Origin: Gammaproteobacteria bacterium UBA6173
GTDB lineage: Bacteria; Pseudomonadota; Gammaproteobacteria; Pseudomonadales; Pseudohongiellaceae
Direction of reading: 5' to 3'
NCBI GenBank assembly: GCA_002422225.1
Contig: DITX01000092.1
Coordinates: 1 to 37,438 of the forward strand
DNA: 37,438 bases
The position numbers and the translations under genes are program-made. Shown here one piece after another: positions 8,952-17,574 of the stretch; the stretch's first letter is position 1; the number at the start of each line of letters is the position of its first letter. The notes below the pieces were generated by a model. It did not search any database. It saw nothing but the letters and a program-made list of their open reading frames with translations, and was not told where the DNA came from.

Positions 8952-9403
8952 TCAACTGGACTGGCGCTGTAACCAATGTATCAGGCCTTGGGCATTCAAC
9001 TCCAGATCACCAAAAGCAGCCTGATATCGCGCCTGTCCATATACAGCTAGTGAACCGGCCTGTAGTTTTTGTGGAGAGATCATATGCGCAGCGCCACGTT
9101 CATGGACAAGTAACTGCGCCTCAGGCAGCACTTGCATCAAGGCCCCTGCACCACCAGCATGGTCAAGATGAACGTGCGTAGGCATGACCCAGCGCACTTG
9201 ATTCAATGACAGCCCATTGACTTTAAGCGCATGCAGTAACGGAGGCATAACGGAGGCACACTGTTGCGGGTTCCCGTATCGATAAACGCCGCTTCGTCGC
9301 CTTGCTGCACCAGATAACAACAGGCCAGCCCAGGCCTGAACAGTTCAGTGTCTATACAGGTGATCCCGTAGTCATAGTGCTGCAAGCGGGCGTGTTGACT
9401 CAT
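8952..9403 (-). pseudogene. Metallo-beta-lactamase-fold hydrolase, frameshifted and truncated
   Basis: Remnant of an MBL-fold hydrolase. The first part, from ATG 9403, reads MSQHARLQHYDYGITCID and on to AAFIDTGTRNSVPPL; the second part, in another frame, carries LLHALKVNGLSLNQVRWVMP and the zinc motif THVHLDHAGGAGAL. The frames are separated by an exact 11-bp tandem duplication (TAACGGAGGCA on the plus strand, 9237-9247 and 9248-9258). Deleting one copy restores one continuous frame reading NSVPPLLHALK. The frame then stops at 8952 after about 150 residues, while proteins of this type are usually about 300, so the later metal ligands and the second half of the fold are missing. ATG 9403 overlaps the hydrolase stop by 4 bp (ATGA), indicating former translational coupling. 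The zinc motif would still be encoded, but a working enzyme is very unlikely. Confidence 0.85.
9237..9258. repeat. Exact 11-bp tandem duplication causing a frameshift
   Basis: TAACGGAGGCA occurs twice in direct succession (9237-9247, 9248-9258). It lies within the metallo-hydrolase reading frame and shifts it by two bases modulo three. The unit is consistent with replication slippage. Confidence 0.9.
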
Positions 9404-10692
9404 TGCGTACAATTCCCGGAAAAGAAACAGTCTGCGCGCGACATCATCTCACTAAAAGCAGGATTAAACGTTGCTCTGCGTAACAACTTATCCTGAAAAA
9501 ACCCTTCAGTCAGCAGACTGCGCTCTCCATAAACGGTAGCAGTATCATTGTTGAGGCATTCGGACTTCTGCTCGGGATTATCAGCATAATGAAGGCATTG
9601 GCGATAACCGGCATCCAGCCCATAGTGTGGATCGTCTGCTGGCATGGTAACGCCCACATGAGAGGTGCTTATCAATCGAAAGCGTTGGTCAGCCGAGGTC
9701 TGAACTCTGATGCCTGGACAGCCAGTTTCAGGAAAGTGACCATCACCTAATGAGCTATACCAAATTAACTCGCGCCGCCCCACTGGCAGTTTCTCGCAAA
9801 AAAACTGCTCGGCAGCGCTAACATCAACCGTTGTATCGGCGCCACTGACAACCATAAAGACAGGCAACTCCAAGGGTTTCATGGCGGGCCAGTTCATGTC
9901 TCTGACCATCAGATAAAACTCTGCCCCGGCATTGATTGCCAATGTTTCATATTTGGCGGCATCTCTTTCTTGCTCAGCACCCAGCCAACGCATAAACCAA
10001 CGCACATAGGGAGACAATGCAACAGTTGCATCTGGCAGGGCCAATGCTGGGGACAGCAACATCAGACCTGCCAGCAAATCATCGTGGCGATTTTGGTCAG
10101 CAAACTCCACTGCCAGGGTTGCACCTGCTGAATATCCGACCAGATACAGTTGATCGACCCTGTCTCTGAAACTGTTTACGCCAAACTGCGTGATATTGCG
10201 CCAGTCATCGCGGTGCACTTCCAAACTGTCGCCTGGCACTGTGCCGTGGCCTGGTAGTAAAACCGAACGCACCACACTACACGGAGAGCGCCCGGCAAGT
10301 GATCTGGCCACAGCACTCAGCAGGTAAGGAGAGTCAGTTAATCCGTGCAGCAGCAAGTAGCCTGTTTTGGGGCTGTCTTGCGCGCACTGGGCATCTTCTC
10401 GAATTTCATAAGGTGCACGCATTTCAAGTGTTCGAGATAGTGGATAGTTGTCACCAAATGGAGCTTGATCAGCCCGCTGGTAGACTACTTCCAACGCGCG
10501 GCGCAATTGTTCGCGAGTGTCGGCAACATACGACTCAAAGCTTGATGATGCTGAGGGAGCAACAATCGCATGCCCGCTGGGCGCTAGGTGCTCCGGCATT
10601 TTTCCGCATGCGCCAAGCAAGAGGGTTGCTAGCAAAATTGTGCAATGAGAAAGGCCAGCGGTTTTGTGTGCTTTGCTACCGTTTGCCTTCAC
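9400..10692 (-). CDS. Lipoprotein alpha/beta-hydrolase
   Basis: Predicted lipid-anchored serine hydrolase. The N terminus has a lipoprotein signal: a positively charged start, the hydrophobic CTILLATLLLGAC and a lipobox with Cys29. The alpha/beta-hydrolase core shows the oxyanion-region motif YLLLHGLTDSPYL (about 112-124), the nucleophile elbow VGYSAGA with Ser188, a likely acid in VVSGADTTVD, and a candidate His in GDGHFPETG or TSHVGVTMP. At 430 residues it is longer than a minimal hydrolase; the C-terminal 100 residues hold paired cysteines that may form disulfides. The substrate is unknown; ester or lipid is a guess from the fold. The start is a GTG at 10692, 5 bp after the der stop, so it is probably read with der. 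Its stop overlaps the ATG of the following metallo-hydrolase remnant. Confidence 0.82.
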   Translation of the reverse strand: MKANGSKAHKTAGLSHCTILLATLLLGACGKMPEHLAPSGHAIVAPSASSSFESYVADTREQLRRALEVVYQRADQAPFGDNYPLSRTLEMRAPYEIREDAQCAQDSPKTGYLLLHGLTDSPYLLSAVARSLAGRSPCSVVRSVLLPGHGTVPGDSLEVHRDDWRNITQFGVNSFRDRVDQLYLVGYSAGATLAVEFADQNRHDDLLAGLMLLSPALALPDATVALSPYVRWFMRWLGAEQERDAAKYETLAINAGAEFYLMVRDMNWPAMKPLELPVFMVVSGADTTVDVSAAEQFFCEKLPVGRRELIWYSSLGDGHFPETGCPGIRVQTSADQRFRLISTSHVGVTMPADDPHYGLDAGYRQCLHYADNPEQKSECLNNDTATVYGERSLLTEGFFQDKLLRRATFNPAFSEMMSRADCFFSGNCTQ

Positions 10693-10697
10693 ATGTA

Positions 10698-12107
10698 TTA
10701 GTCCCGCAATGCTTTTGTGCGAGTGACTTTGCGGTTTTTGGCGATGCGGCGTTTAACAGCCACTTGTCCGTAGTCCAGACCCCGTTCATGCTCAATAAAG
10801 GGATTGTCATCGCTACGCAATTCAATCCGGATAGGAGTCCCTTCCAGTTTGAGCACTGTCCTGAAGGTTTTCTCGAGATATCGCTTGTAACTCTCAGGTA
10901 CTTTATCTGTCTGTTTGCCATGAATCACAATAATCGGTGGATTCTGTCCGCCAGCATGTGCATAGCGCAGTTTAATACGACGATTGTTCACCATCGGAGG
11001 TGAATGATCAGTGCAGGCATCCTGCAGAACACGCGTCAGTACATTGGTGCTCAATTGCCGCTTGGCCGAGTCGTAAGCTGTATGAATAGACTTATAAAGA
11101 TCACCCACGCCCGTACCATACTTTGCCGAGATAAAATGGATGGCAGCAAAATCAACAAATGAAAACCGTCGGCGGATATCGGATTTAATGCGATCCTTTT
11201 GCTCCTGTTCCATGCCATCCCACTTGTTCAGCGCAATAACCAAGGCGCGTCCAGCATCGAGCACATAACCGAGCAAGTGCAAATCCTGCTCTACGATGCC
11301 ATCTCGCGCATCAACCACCAGCACCACCACATTGGCATCCTGAATAGAGGTTAATGACTTAACAACGGAAAATTTTTCGATAGTTTCTGTGGTTTTACCG
11401 CGTCGCCTGATGCCGGCAGTATCAATCAGCGTGTAGCGCTGTCCATGACGTTCAAAAGGGATATAGATACTGTCGCGCGTGGTGCCGCCTTCATCAAACA
11501 CAACAACACGCTCTTCGCCCAGCATACGATTGACCAAGGTTGACTTTCCTACATTCGGTCGACCTGCGATGGCTATTCGAATGCCTTGCTCTTCTCTGTC
11601 CTGCTCAGCTTCCGGCTCAGGAAAATCAGCAAGTACATAATCCAGCAGTTTTTTGATGCCACGCCCCTGACTGGCAGTAATCGGGAAAATTTTGTCAAAG
11701 CCCAGGCCATAAAAATCGCCCATAGCAACATCTTCATCGATGCCATCCACTTTGTTAACAACCAGACAGGCTGCTTTACCCAGCTTTCGCAAATGATCAA
11801 CAATTTGCACATCGGCTGGATTCAAGCCTGCACGGCCATCAACCATCAACAGGACAATGTCGGCTTCTTCGATGGCAAGCAAGGACTGCGAGGCCATTTC
11901 AAAATTGATACCGACCTCACCACCTTCAAGACCACCAGTATCGATCACGATATAGGGCTTATCGCCGCCTTTGCCTTCGCCGTATTGACGATCGCGAGTC
12001 AGCCCCGGAAAGTCAGCAACCAAGGCATCGCGACTGCGTGTGAGCCGATTAAAGAGCGTCGATTTGCCAACATTGGGGCGCCCTACAAGGGCAAGTACCG
12101 GTTTCAT
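10698..12107 (-). CDS. der: Ribosome-assembly GTPase Der (EngA)
   Basis: Essential tandem GTPase needed to mature the 50S ribosomal subunit. Two G domains are clear: the first with GRPNVGKSTLFNRLTRSRD (from residue 8) and VVNKVDGID, the second with AGRPNVGKSTLVNRMLGEE (from about 181), DTAGIRRRGK and ALNKWDGME. A C-terminal KH-like domain with GQNPPIIVIHG follows, and the basic tail ends KNRKVTRTKALRD. The length of 469 is normal. It lies directly downstream of bamB, the conserved bacterial order, with a small hairpin in the 51-bp gap. Confidence 0.97.
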   Translation of the reverse strand: MKPVLALVGRPNVGKSTLFNRLTRSRDALVADFPGLTRDRQYGEGKGGDKPYIVIDTGGLEGGEVGINFEMASQSLLAIEEADIVLLMVDGRAGLNPADVQIVDHLRKLGKAACLVVNKVDGIDEDVAMGDFYGLGFDKIFPITASQGRGIKKLLDYVLADFPEPEAEQDREEQGIRIAIAGRPNVGKSTLVNRMLGEERVVVFDEGGTTRDSIYIPFERHGQRYTLIDTAGIRRRGKTTETIEKFSVVKSLTSIQDANVVVLVVDARDGIVEQDLHLLGYVLDAGRALVIALNKWDGMEQEQKDRIKSDIRRRFSFVDFAAIHFISAKYGTGVGDLYKSIHTAYDSAKRQLSTNVLTRVLQDACTDHSPPMVNNRRIKLRYAHAGGQNPPIIVIHGKQTDKVPESYKRYLEKTFRTVLKLEGTPIRIELRSDDNPFIEHERGLDYGQVAVKRRIAKNRKVTRTKALRD

Positions 12108-12131
12108 GCTATGACAGGTTCCAGAAAGTGT

Positions 12132-12151
12132 GCGCGACCAACCGGTCGCGC
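12132..12151. other. Hairpin between bamB and der
   Basis: GCGCGACC and GGTCGCGC form a perfect 8-bp GC-rich stem with a 4-base loop (AACC on the plus strand). It lies just after the bamB stop, in the leader of der. No run of T follows on either strand, so it does not look like an intrinsic terminator. It could stabilise an mRNA end or attenuate read-through. Confidence 0.6.
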
Positions 12152-12158
12152 TTAGTCG

Positions 12159-13313
12159 TCAGGGTAAGCGTAAAGCCATCAAACGGCCACCGTTACCATA
12201 AACGTAGAGCGTATCGCCTTCACTCAGAATATTAGCGCGTACACCGGCGCGATCAATTCGCGTGCGGCTTACAATACGCCCATCAATTTGCGACAAAAGA
12301 TGCAAATATCCTTCAAAATCCGCGACTGCCACATAATTGTTAATGGTTACGGGCGAGTTTATGCGGCGCAAGCGGAAGTCTTGGTTCTCCCAAACAACGC
12401 GTTCAGTGTTGTTTTGAATGGCAATTACATGGCTGAAATTATTCACCCAATAGATATTGCCCAATCCCAATGCCAGAGAGTTGTAACTCGAGCCTGCCAT
12501 CCCCCAGACAATGCGACCTGTCGCCAGATCAAGCCCCATTAGGTTACCTTGGTAGCTGGCAACAAACACCGTCTGCCCAGAGAGCACAGGATCACCATCA
12601 ATATCGATAATGCGATCGATATCATAGCGGCCTTGCGGCACAGCAACACGCTCTTCCCAAATTAACAGTCCGTTAGTCGCATCAATGGCCGCCACGATTC
12701 CACTGGCGAATCCAGCGACCACCGTGTTACCACTAATTAAAGGTTTACTTGTGCCACGCAAAGACAGTGCAGGTACGGTACTGTCGTACACCCAACGCTG
12801 CGAACCATCATTGGCGTTTAGTGCCGTCAAGCGGCCATCAACAGTTTGAACCGCAACCACGCGGCCATCCGTCTGCGGTGCAGCCAGTACTTCGCTGCTG
12901 ACAGTGCTTGACCACAACTGACTTCCGTCAGCCTGACTCAGTGCAAATATCTGTGCATCACGCGTACCAAAAACTACCTGCCCTGCGGCGGCACCCACAC
13001 CGCCAGTGATGGCTTGTCCAGTGCGTTGACGCCAACGCACGGCGCCGCTGGCTTTGTCCAATGCCATCACGGTGCCGTCGGCCGATGCGACATAAATCAT
13101 CTGCCCATCAATGGCTGGCACAAGGCGGTTGTAGTGCCGTCCTTGACCATCACCAACACTGGTTGACCACAATTGTCTCAGTGTTATCTGCTGATCGAAA
13201 CGCTGCAACTCAGCAGGCTGTTCCGACTCGTCATCAGAAAAGATGCTGCAAGCACTCAAAGTCACTAGCAAAAGCAACGAAATAAACGACTTAAACAAAT
13301 AACTCATATTCAT
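12159..13313 (-). CDS. bamB: Outer-membrane assembly lipoprotein BamB
   Basis: Periplasmic lipoprotein of the BAM complex that helps fold and insert outer-membrane beta-barrel proteins. From ATG 13313 the protein starts MNMSYLFKSFISLLLLVTLS and has its lipobox at LSAC, with Cys22 as the acylated residue. The rest is an eight-bladed beta-propeller of PQQ-like repeats (for example VMALDKASGAVRWRQR, LMGLDLATGRIVWG, ending DTLYVYGNGGRLMALRLP). The frame stays open to an ATG at 13358, which overlaps yfgM by 23 bp; I prefer 13313 because the signal peptide is then of normal length. Its position between yfgM and der is the standard one. Confidence 0.95.
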   Translation of the reverse strand: MNMSYLFKSFISLLLLVTLSACSIFSDDESEQPAELQRFDQQITLRQLWSTSVGDGQGRHYNRLVPAIDGQMIYVASADGTVMALDKASGAVRWRQRTGQAITGGVGAAAGQVVFGTRDAQIFALSQADGSQLWSSTVSSEVLAAPQTDGRVVAVQTVDGRLTALNANDGSQRWVYDSTVPALSLRGTSKPLISGNTVVAGFASGIVAAIDATNGLLIWEERVAVPQGRYDIDRIIDIDGDPVLSGQTVFVASYQGNLMGLDLATGRIVWGMAGSSYNSLALGLGNIYWVNNFSHVIAIQNNTERVVWENQDFRLRRINSPVTINNYVAVADFEGYLHLLSQIDGRIVSRTRIDRAGVRANILSEGDTLYVYGNGGRLMALRLP

Positions 13314-13335
13314 AAACCCGCGCTTTGCGTTAACT

Positions 13336-14004
13336 TCAGCGGCTGCTTTGCAGCTCATTCAGTTTCAGTTGCAATACCGGGCTGGGGTTGCCTGTATCAA
13401 GTGCTGCCTGATATGCAGTCAACGCCTCATCACGCTGCCCTTGGCTGAGATAGATATCACCGCGTAACTCTTCAAACTCTGCTACGAGCGCACCGGGTTC
13501 TGCTCCGCCAATCACTGTCAACGCTTGGGCGCCCTGCCCCTGTGCCAGCAAAACCCGCCCCAGTCGCAAACTGGCGAGCGCGATCAGCGTAGGATCTGTC
13601 GAATTGAAAAAGCCCGATCGGGTATTCGCCAAAAGCCACTCAAGATGCTCTTTTGCCGCATCGAGATTGTTAACATCTACTGACAGTTTTGCACCAAACA
13701 GCGCAGCGTATAGCGCGTACACACTGCCGGCGTGCTCGGATCTGATACGTTGTACCAGTTCATTCGCCCGTGCACGGTCGGCTTCTGCCAATATTGCATC
13801 TGGCGAAATCACGGCAATGCCGGTCAACTGGTCATACAGCGCTGACGCTTCTGCACTGACATTAGTTTGACTACGATTCCAAAATTGCCAGCCAAAATAA
13901 ACGATTGCAACCACGGCGATTCCCATGGCAATCTGTTTTCCACTGTCATTCCACCAGCGTTTGATCGCTTCAAGGGTTTCTTCTTCTTCAGCACTGATTG
14001 CCAC
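13336..14004 (-). CDS. yfgM: YfgM-family periplasmic TPR chaperone
   Basis: Single-pass membrane protein with a periplasmic TPR-like domain, described in E. coli as an ancillary Sec translocon component that interacts with PpiD. The 222-residue protein begins with an acidic cytoplasmic segment (MAISAEEEETLEAIKRWW), then a membrane helix at about residues 25-42 (IAMGIAVVAIVYFGWQFW), then helical repeats rich in Ala and Leu ending in a TPR-like LSQGQRDEALTAYQAALDTG. The start is a GTG at 14004 with a GGAG ribosome site 6 bp upstream. It lies between hisS and bamB as usual. Confidence 0.92.
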   Translation of the reverse strand: MAISAEEEETLEAIKRWWNDSGKQIAMGIAVVAIVYFGWQFWNRSQTNVSAEASALYDQLTGIAVISPDAILAEADRARANELVQRIRSEHAGSVYALYAALFGAKLSVDVNNLDAAKEHLEWLLANTRSGFFNSTDPTLIALASLRLGRVLLAQGQGAQALTVIGGAEPGALVAEFEELRGDIYLSQGQRDEALTAYQAALDTGNPSPVLQLKLNELQSSR

Positions 14005-14130
14005 AAACTACTCCTGTCTTTTTACGATTTTCTTCAAACAAAAACTGACTGTTTCAGTGAGCAGGCATCCTGTCTTACCAACACCAAAGTGTCAAGAAAG
14101 AGTGTCAGCGCTGCACTGTCGAGCGATCAC

Positions 14131-15393
14131 TCAAACCAGCAGTTCACGCGCACGCTCCCACAGTACTTCCAGCTCTATTGTGTCTGCGACATCGTCTTCA
14201 GACAATGTGCGCCAACGCAGACTGTCAGGGTCGACAATCACCGCAGCGGCGGCCCCGCTTGCATAAGCCTTCTTGAGCTGATTACTGAATTTACCACCAC
14301 CACAATGACACTGGACGCGCAATCCTGGCACTTGTTGCCGTAGCTGTTCAGCCAGCTTTATGGCATTGCCCAGCTGCGTGTCTTCTGAATACAGCACATA
14401 GATGTCCAGTAGATTGCTGACACTCGCAGGGATATTGCCAGTTTCCTGCATCAGCAACACCAGCCTTTCCATGCCAAAAGCCAAACCTACAGCAGGCGTG
14501 CCGCGCCCACCCAATTGCGCAACCAAGGCATCATAACGACCGCCAGCACAAACCGTACCTTGCGACCCGAGCGCGTCGGTGATCCATTCAAACACCAGAT
14601 TATTGTAATAATCCAATCCTCGTACGAGCCGTTGATTCTCAGTAAAACTGATCTGATTTGCGCTCAAAAGCGCCTTTAACTGCTGATAGTGCACCTCAGT
14701 TTCGGGATTGACAAACTCCGATAATTTAGGGGCGTCAGCTAATAGTGCCTGGGTTTCAGGCACTTTACTGTCAAGCACTCGAAGCGGATTGCTGAGTAGC
14801 CGTCGGCGACTGTCTTCGTCCAGTTGTGACTCGTGCATTTTAAGGAACGTAGTCAATGCCTTGCCATAGGCTTTTCGGTCATCGGCAGTGCCAATATTAT
14901 TAATCTCAAGGCGAACATGATCGGTGAGACCAAGAGCCCGCCAAAGTGCCACTGATATCAGAATAATTTCGGCATCAATATCGGGGCCGGCCATACCAAA
15001 ACTTTCAATACCCACTTGATGAAACTGACGATAGCGACCTTTTTGAGGGCGTTCGTGGCGAAACATCGGCCCGCGATACCACAATCGTTGTTGTTGGTTA
15101 TACAACAAACCATGCTGTTCGGCGGCGCGCACACAGCAGGCGGTTCCCTCTGGACGCAGGCTCAGATCGTCGCCGTTTCGATCGGTAAAACTGTACATCT
15201 CTTTTTCAACAATATCAGTGACTTCACCGATAGAGCGCTTAAAAAGTTGTGTTTGTTCCAGTATGGGGAAACGAATTTCCTTGTAACCATAAGCGTGAAC
15301 GACGTCATTAGTGACGCGTTCAAGGTACTGCCATGCGGGGGATTCGTTTGGCAGAATATCGTTCATGCCGCGAATAGCCTGAATCTTGCTCAT
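14131..15393 (-). CDS. hisS: Histidyl-tRNA synthetase
   Basis: Class II aminoacyl-tRNA synthetase that charges tRNA-His. Class II motif 2 is visible in GPMFRHERPQKGRYRQFHQ, and the histidine-specific signatures are LVRGLDYYNNLVFEW and a Gly-rich motif 3 with PAVGLAFGMERLVLLM. An anticodon-binding domain covers about the last 95 residues. I chose ATG 15393 (MSKIQAIRGMNDILP, 420 residues) because E. coli HisS aligns from there; an ATG at 15408 adds five residues. It lies between ispG and yfgM, the conserved order. Confidence 0.97.
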   Translation of the reverse strand: MSKIQAIRGMNDILPNESPAWQYLERVTNDVVHAYGYKEIRFPILEQTQLFKRSIGEVTDIVEKEMYSFTDRNGDDLSLRPEGTACCVRAAEQHGLLYNQQQRLWYRGPMFRHERPQKGRYRQFHQVGIESFGMAGPDIDAEIILISVALWRALGLTDHVRLEINNIGTADDRKAYGKALTTFLKMHESQLDEDSRRRLLSNPLRVLDSKVPETQALLADAPKLSEFVNPETEVHYQQLKALLSANQISFTENQRLVRGLDYYNNLVFEWITDALGSQGTVCAGGRYDALVAQLGGRGTPAVGLAFGMERLVLLMQETGNIPASVSNLLDIYVLYSEDTQLGNAIKLAEQLRQQVPGLRVQCHCGGGKFSNQLKKAYASGAAAAVIVDPDSLRWRTLSEDDVADTIELEVLWERARELLV

Positions 15394-15453
15394 AACTTGT
15401 GCATCCATTTACGGCGGAATCGGGAAGAGAAGCATCTCTTTCCCAGCGTCCAA

Positions 15454-16581
15454 TCAGCCTCTGGCAATAATTCCACTGGGGGCCAATACTGATTCAGACT
15501 TCAATTTTTCGGCCACTCGGGCTCTGACCATGGCTTCCAATTCGTCAACCAATGTGTTGTTGTCGATCTTATGATGAGGCTTGCCATCTACATAGGCAAG
15601 ATTGTGGGGCGATGCGCCTGTCAAACCAATCTCGGCAACCATGGCTTCCCCGGGGCCGTTGACGATACACCCAATCACAGCGACATCAACGGGTGTAACG
15701 ATATCTTCGAGTCTCGACTCAAGCGCATTCACGACACTGATAACATCAAAATTCTGTCGGGAACAACTTGGGCACGCAACCAGGTTGACACCTTTGCTGC
15801 GCAGGCCAAGGCTCTTCAGAATATCAAAACCTACTTTTATTTCTTCAACAGGATCGGCCGCCAGCGATATCCGAATGGTGTCGCCGATGCCGTCCATTAA
15901 CAGGGCACCCAAACCAATCGCAGACTTCACAGTGCCTGAGCGCAAGCCCCCTGCTTCCGTGATACCCAGATGAAGCGGCTGGTCTATTTGTGTGGCCAGT
16001 GTGCGATAAGCGTTAAGGGTCATAAAAATTTCTGACGCTTTGAGGCTGATTTTGAAATTCTGGAAATCCAACTTATCCAGAATATTAATCTGCGTCAGCG
16101 CTGACTCAACCATCGCTTCCGCAGAGGGTTCCTTATATTTGCGTAACAGAGTTTTTCCAAGCGACCCAGCATTAACACCAATGCGCAGCGGTATGTCTTT
16201 ATCGCGCGCCGCATCAATGACCGCCCTGATACGCTTTTCACTGCCTATATTGCCCGGATTAATACGCAGGCAATCCACACCATATTCCGCCACTTTTAAT
16301 GCGATCAAGTAGTCAAAATGTATATCAGCGACCAAGGGCACAGACACTTGCTGTCGGATTAATCTGAATGCCTCTGCAGCTTCCATAGAGGGCACAGACA
16401 CTCTTACGATATCCGCGCCAACCGCCTCAAGGCGTTTAATCTGCGCCACAGTCGCTGCAACGTCGCAGGTTTCAGTATTGGTCATGCTTTGAACCGCAAT
16501 GGGCGCACCGCCCCCTACGGGTACATTTCCCACCATGATACGGCGGCTCTGACGGCGAATAATCGGAGAAGTGGTCATCAT
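15454..16581 (-). CDS. ispG: 4-hydroxy-3-methylbut-2-enyl diphosphate synthase
   Basis: Fe-S enzyme of the MEP pathway that converts MEcPP to HMBPP for isoprenoid synthesis. The TIM barrel begins RRIMVGNVPVGGGAPIAVQSM, and the C-terminal domain carries the [4Fe-4S] ligands in ACPSCSRQ and GCIVNGPGEA. The frame is open to a TTG at 16596 inside rodZ, but ATG 16581 or 16578 (M-M-T-T-S) is the realistic start, 4 bp after the rodZ stop, so the two are translationally close. The length of about 375 residues matches the family. Confidence 0.97.
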   Translation of the reverse strand: MMTTSPIIRRQSRRIMVGNVPVGGGAPIAVQSMTNTETCDVAATVAQIKRLEAVGADIVRVSVPSMEAAEAFRLIRQQVSVPLVADIHFDYLIALKVAEYGVDCLRINPGNIGSEKRIRAVIDAARDKDIPLRIGVNAGSLGKTLLRKYKEPSAEAMVESALTQINILDKLDFQNFKISLKASEIFMTLNAYRTLATQIDQPLHLGITEAGGLRSGTVKSAIGLGALLMDGIGDTIRISLAADPVEEIKVGFDILKSLGLRSKGVNLVACPSCSRQNFDVISVVNALESRLEDIVTPVDVAVIGCIVNGPGEAMVAEIGLTGASPHNLAYVDGKPHHKIDNNTLVDELEAMVRARVAEKLKSESVLAPSGIIARG

Positions 16582-16585
16582 AAGG

Positions 16586-17566
16586 TTACATACCAATACT
16601 GAGTCTTGCGGTGTTGTCTGCTCTGATATTGCTGCTGATGTCCATGCTGCGGCCGTTAAATGTCACTTTGACGTCCCGTGCATTACCCAACAGCACAGAA
16701 AATGGCGCAGTGCCTTTAATCACCACTGCATCCCCTGCACTACTGGCGTTTTTATAGGACTCATCGCCACCACGGTGTTCAATCTCAACCCAACAATCTG
16801 CGCTGAAATGCAGTGTCAACTCATCCGCGCCTGTCCAACTGTAGCTCACAGTGCGTGTACTGACTGTATCTTCGGTTTCAAGCCCAATAATAGAGGCTTG
16901 ACCAAAATCCTCAGATTCCGAGGCGACATCACTCAAAACCGCATCAGCCATTTCCAATTCAGCTAGGTCCGGCAATAAAACCGCATCTTCAGCAATGCTC
17001 TCATCCGCCAGCACAGCCGACTGAGTCGATAAGGATAAAGGAGTATCAAGCGGAACGGCCGCCAGCACCGATGTTTCAGGCTCAGTCATTAAAACGGGAT
17101 CTGCAGCAATATTGACCGCGGGTACTGCCGGATTGAGGTACCAAAGCGCGACAGCAACAGCAACAAATGCAAAACCCGAGAACAGTATCCATGGGCGATT
17201 TTTATCTTTGCGCCGTCGATCTCGCCGCTTGATGGCCTCTTCTTTGCGGGCAATCTTTTGCGACGTAAACTCATCAAAAATCAACAACAACTGCACCGGA
17301 TCAAGACGCAGTAAGTTACTGTAAGCGCGGATATATCCCCGCACAAATACCTCACCGGGCAGTTTGTCGTAACAGTCTGCTTCCAATGCTCGAACAAAAT
17401 GCATAGTCAGATTTAGCTGGTCAGCCACTTGCTGAATGCTGAGTTCAAGCGTCTCACGCTGCGCAGCCAGCATTGCCCCGGGTGATCGGCGAATTGAGCC
17501 AGAAGGTGGTTCAGCCAACTCTTCGGCTGGCTCCATTTCGACTGTTTGATTTTCTGAAGTATTCAT
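16586..17566 (-). CDS. rodZ: Cytoskeletal membrane protein RodZ
   Basis: Connects MreB filaments to the membrane for rod-shape maintenance. The N-terminal Cro/RodZ helix-turn-helix domain lies at about residues 30-95 (GAMLAAQRETLELSIQQVAD, then LPGEVFVRGYIRAYSNLLRL). A basic linker (KRRDRRRKDKNRP) leads to one membrane helix at about 126-143, followed by an acidic low-complexity periplasmic linker and the C-terminal DUF4115 domain (LTLHFSADCWVEI and PFSVLLGNARDVKVTFNGR). The length of 326 residues is normal. It follows rlmN by 8 bp; the pilW/pilF gene commonly found in this gap is absent. Confidence 0.95.
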   Translation of the reverse strand: MNTSENQTVEMEPAEELAEPPSGSIRRSPGAMLAAQRETLELSIQQVADQLNLTMHFVRALEADCYDKLPGEVFVRGYIRAYSNLLRLDPVQLLLIFDEFTSQKIARKEEAIKRRDRRRKDKNRPWILFSGFAFVAVAVALWYLNPAVPAVNIAADPVLMTEPETSVLAAVPLDTPLSLSTQSAVLADESIAEDAVLLPDLAELEMADAVLSDVASESEDFGQASIIGLETEDTVSTRTVSYSWTGADELTLHFSADCWVEIEHRGGDESYKNASSAGDAVVIKGTAPFSVLLGNARDVKVTFNGRSMDISSNIRADNTARLSIGM

Positions 17567-17574
17567 AGTTAGTT

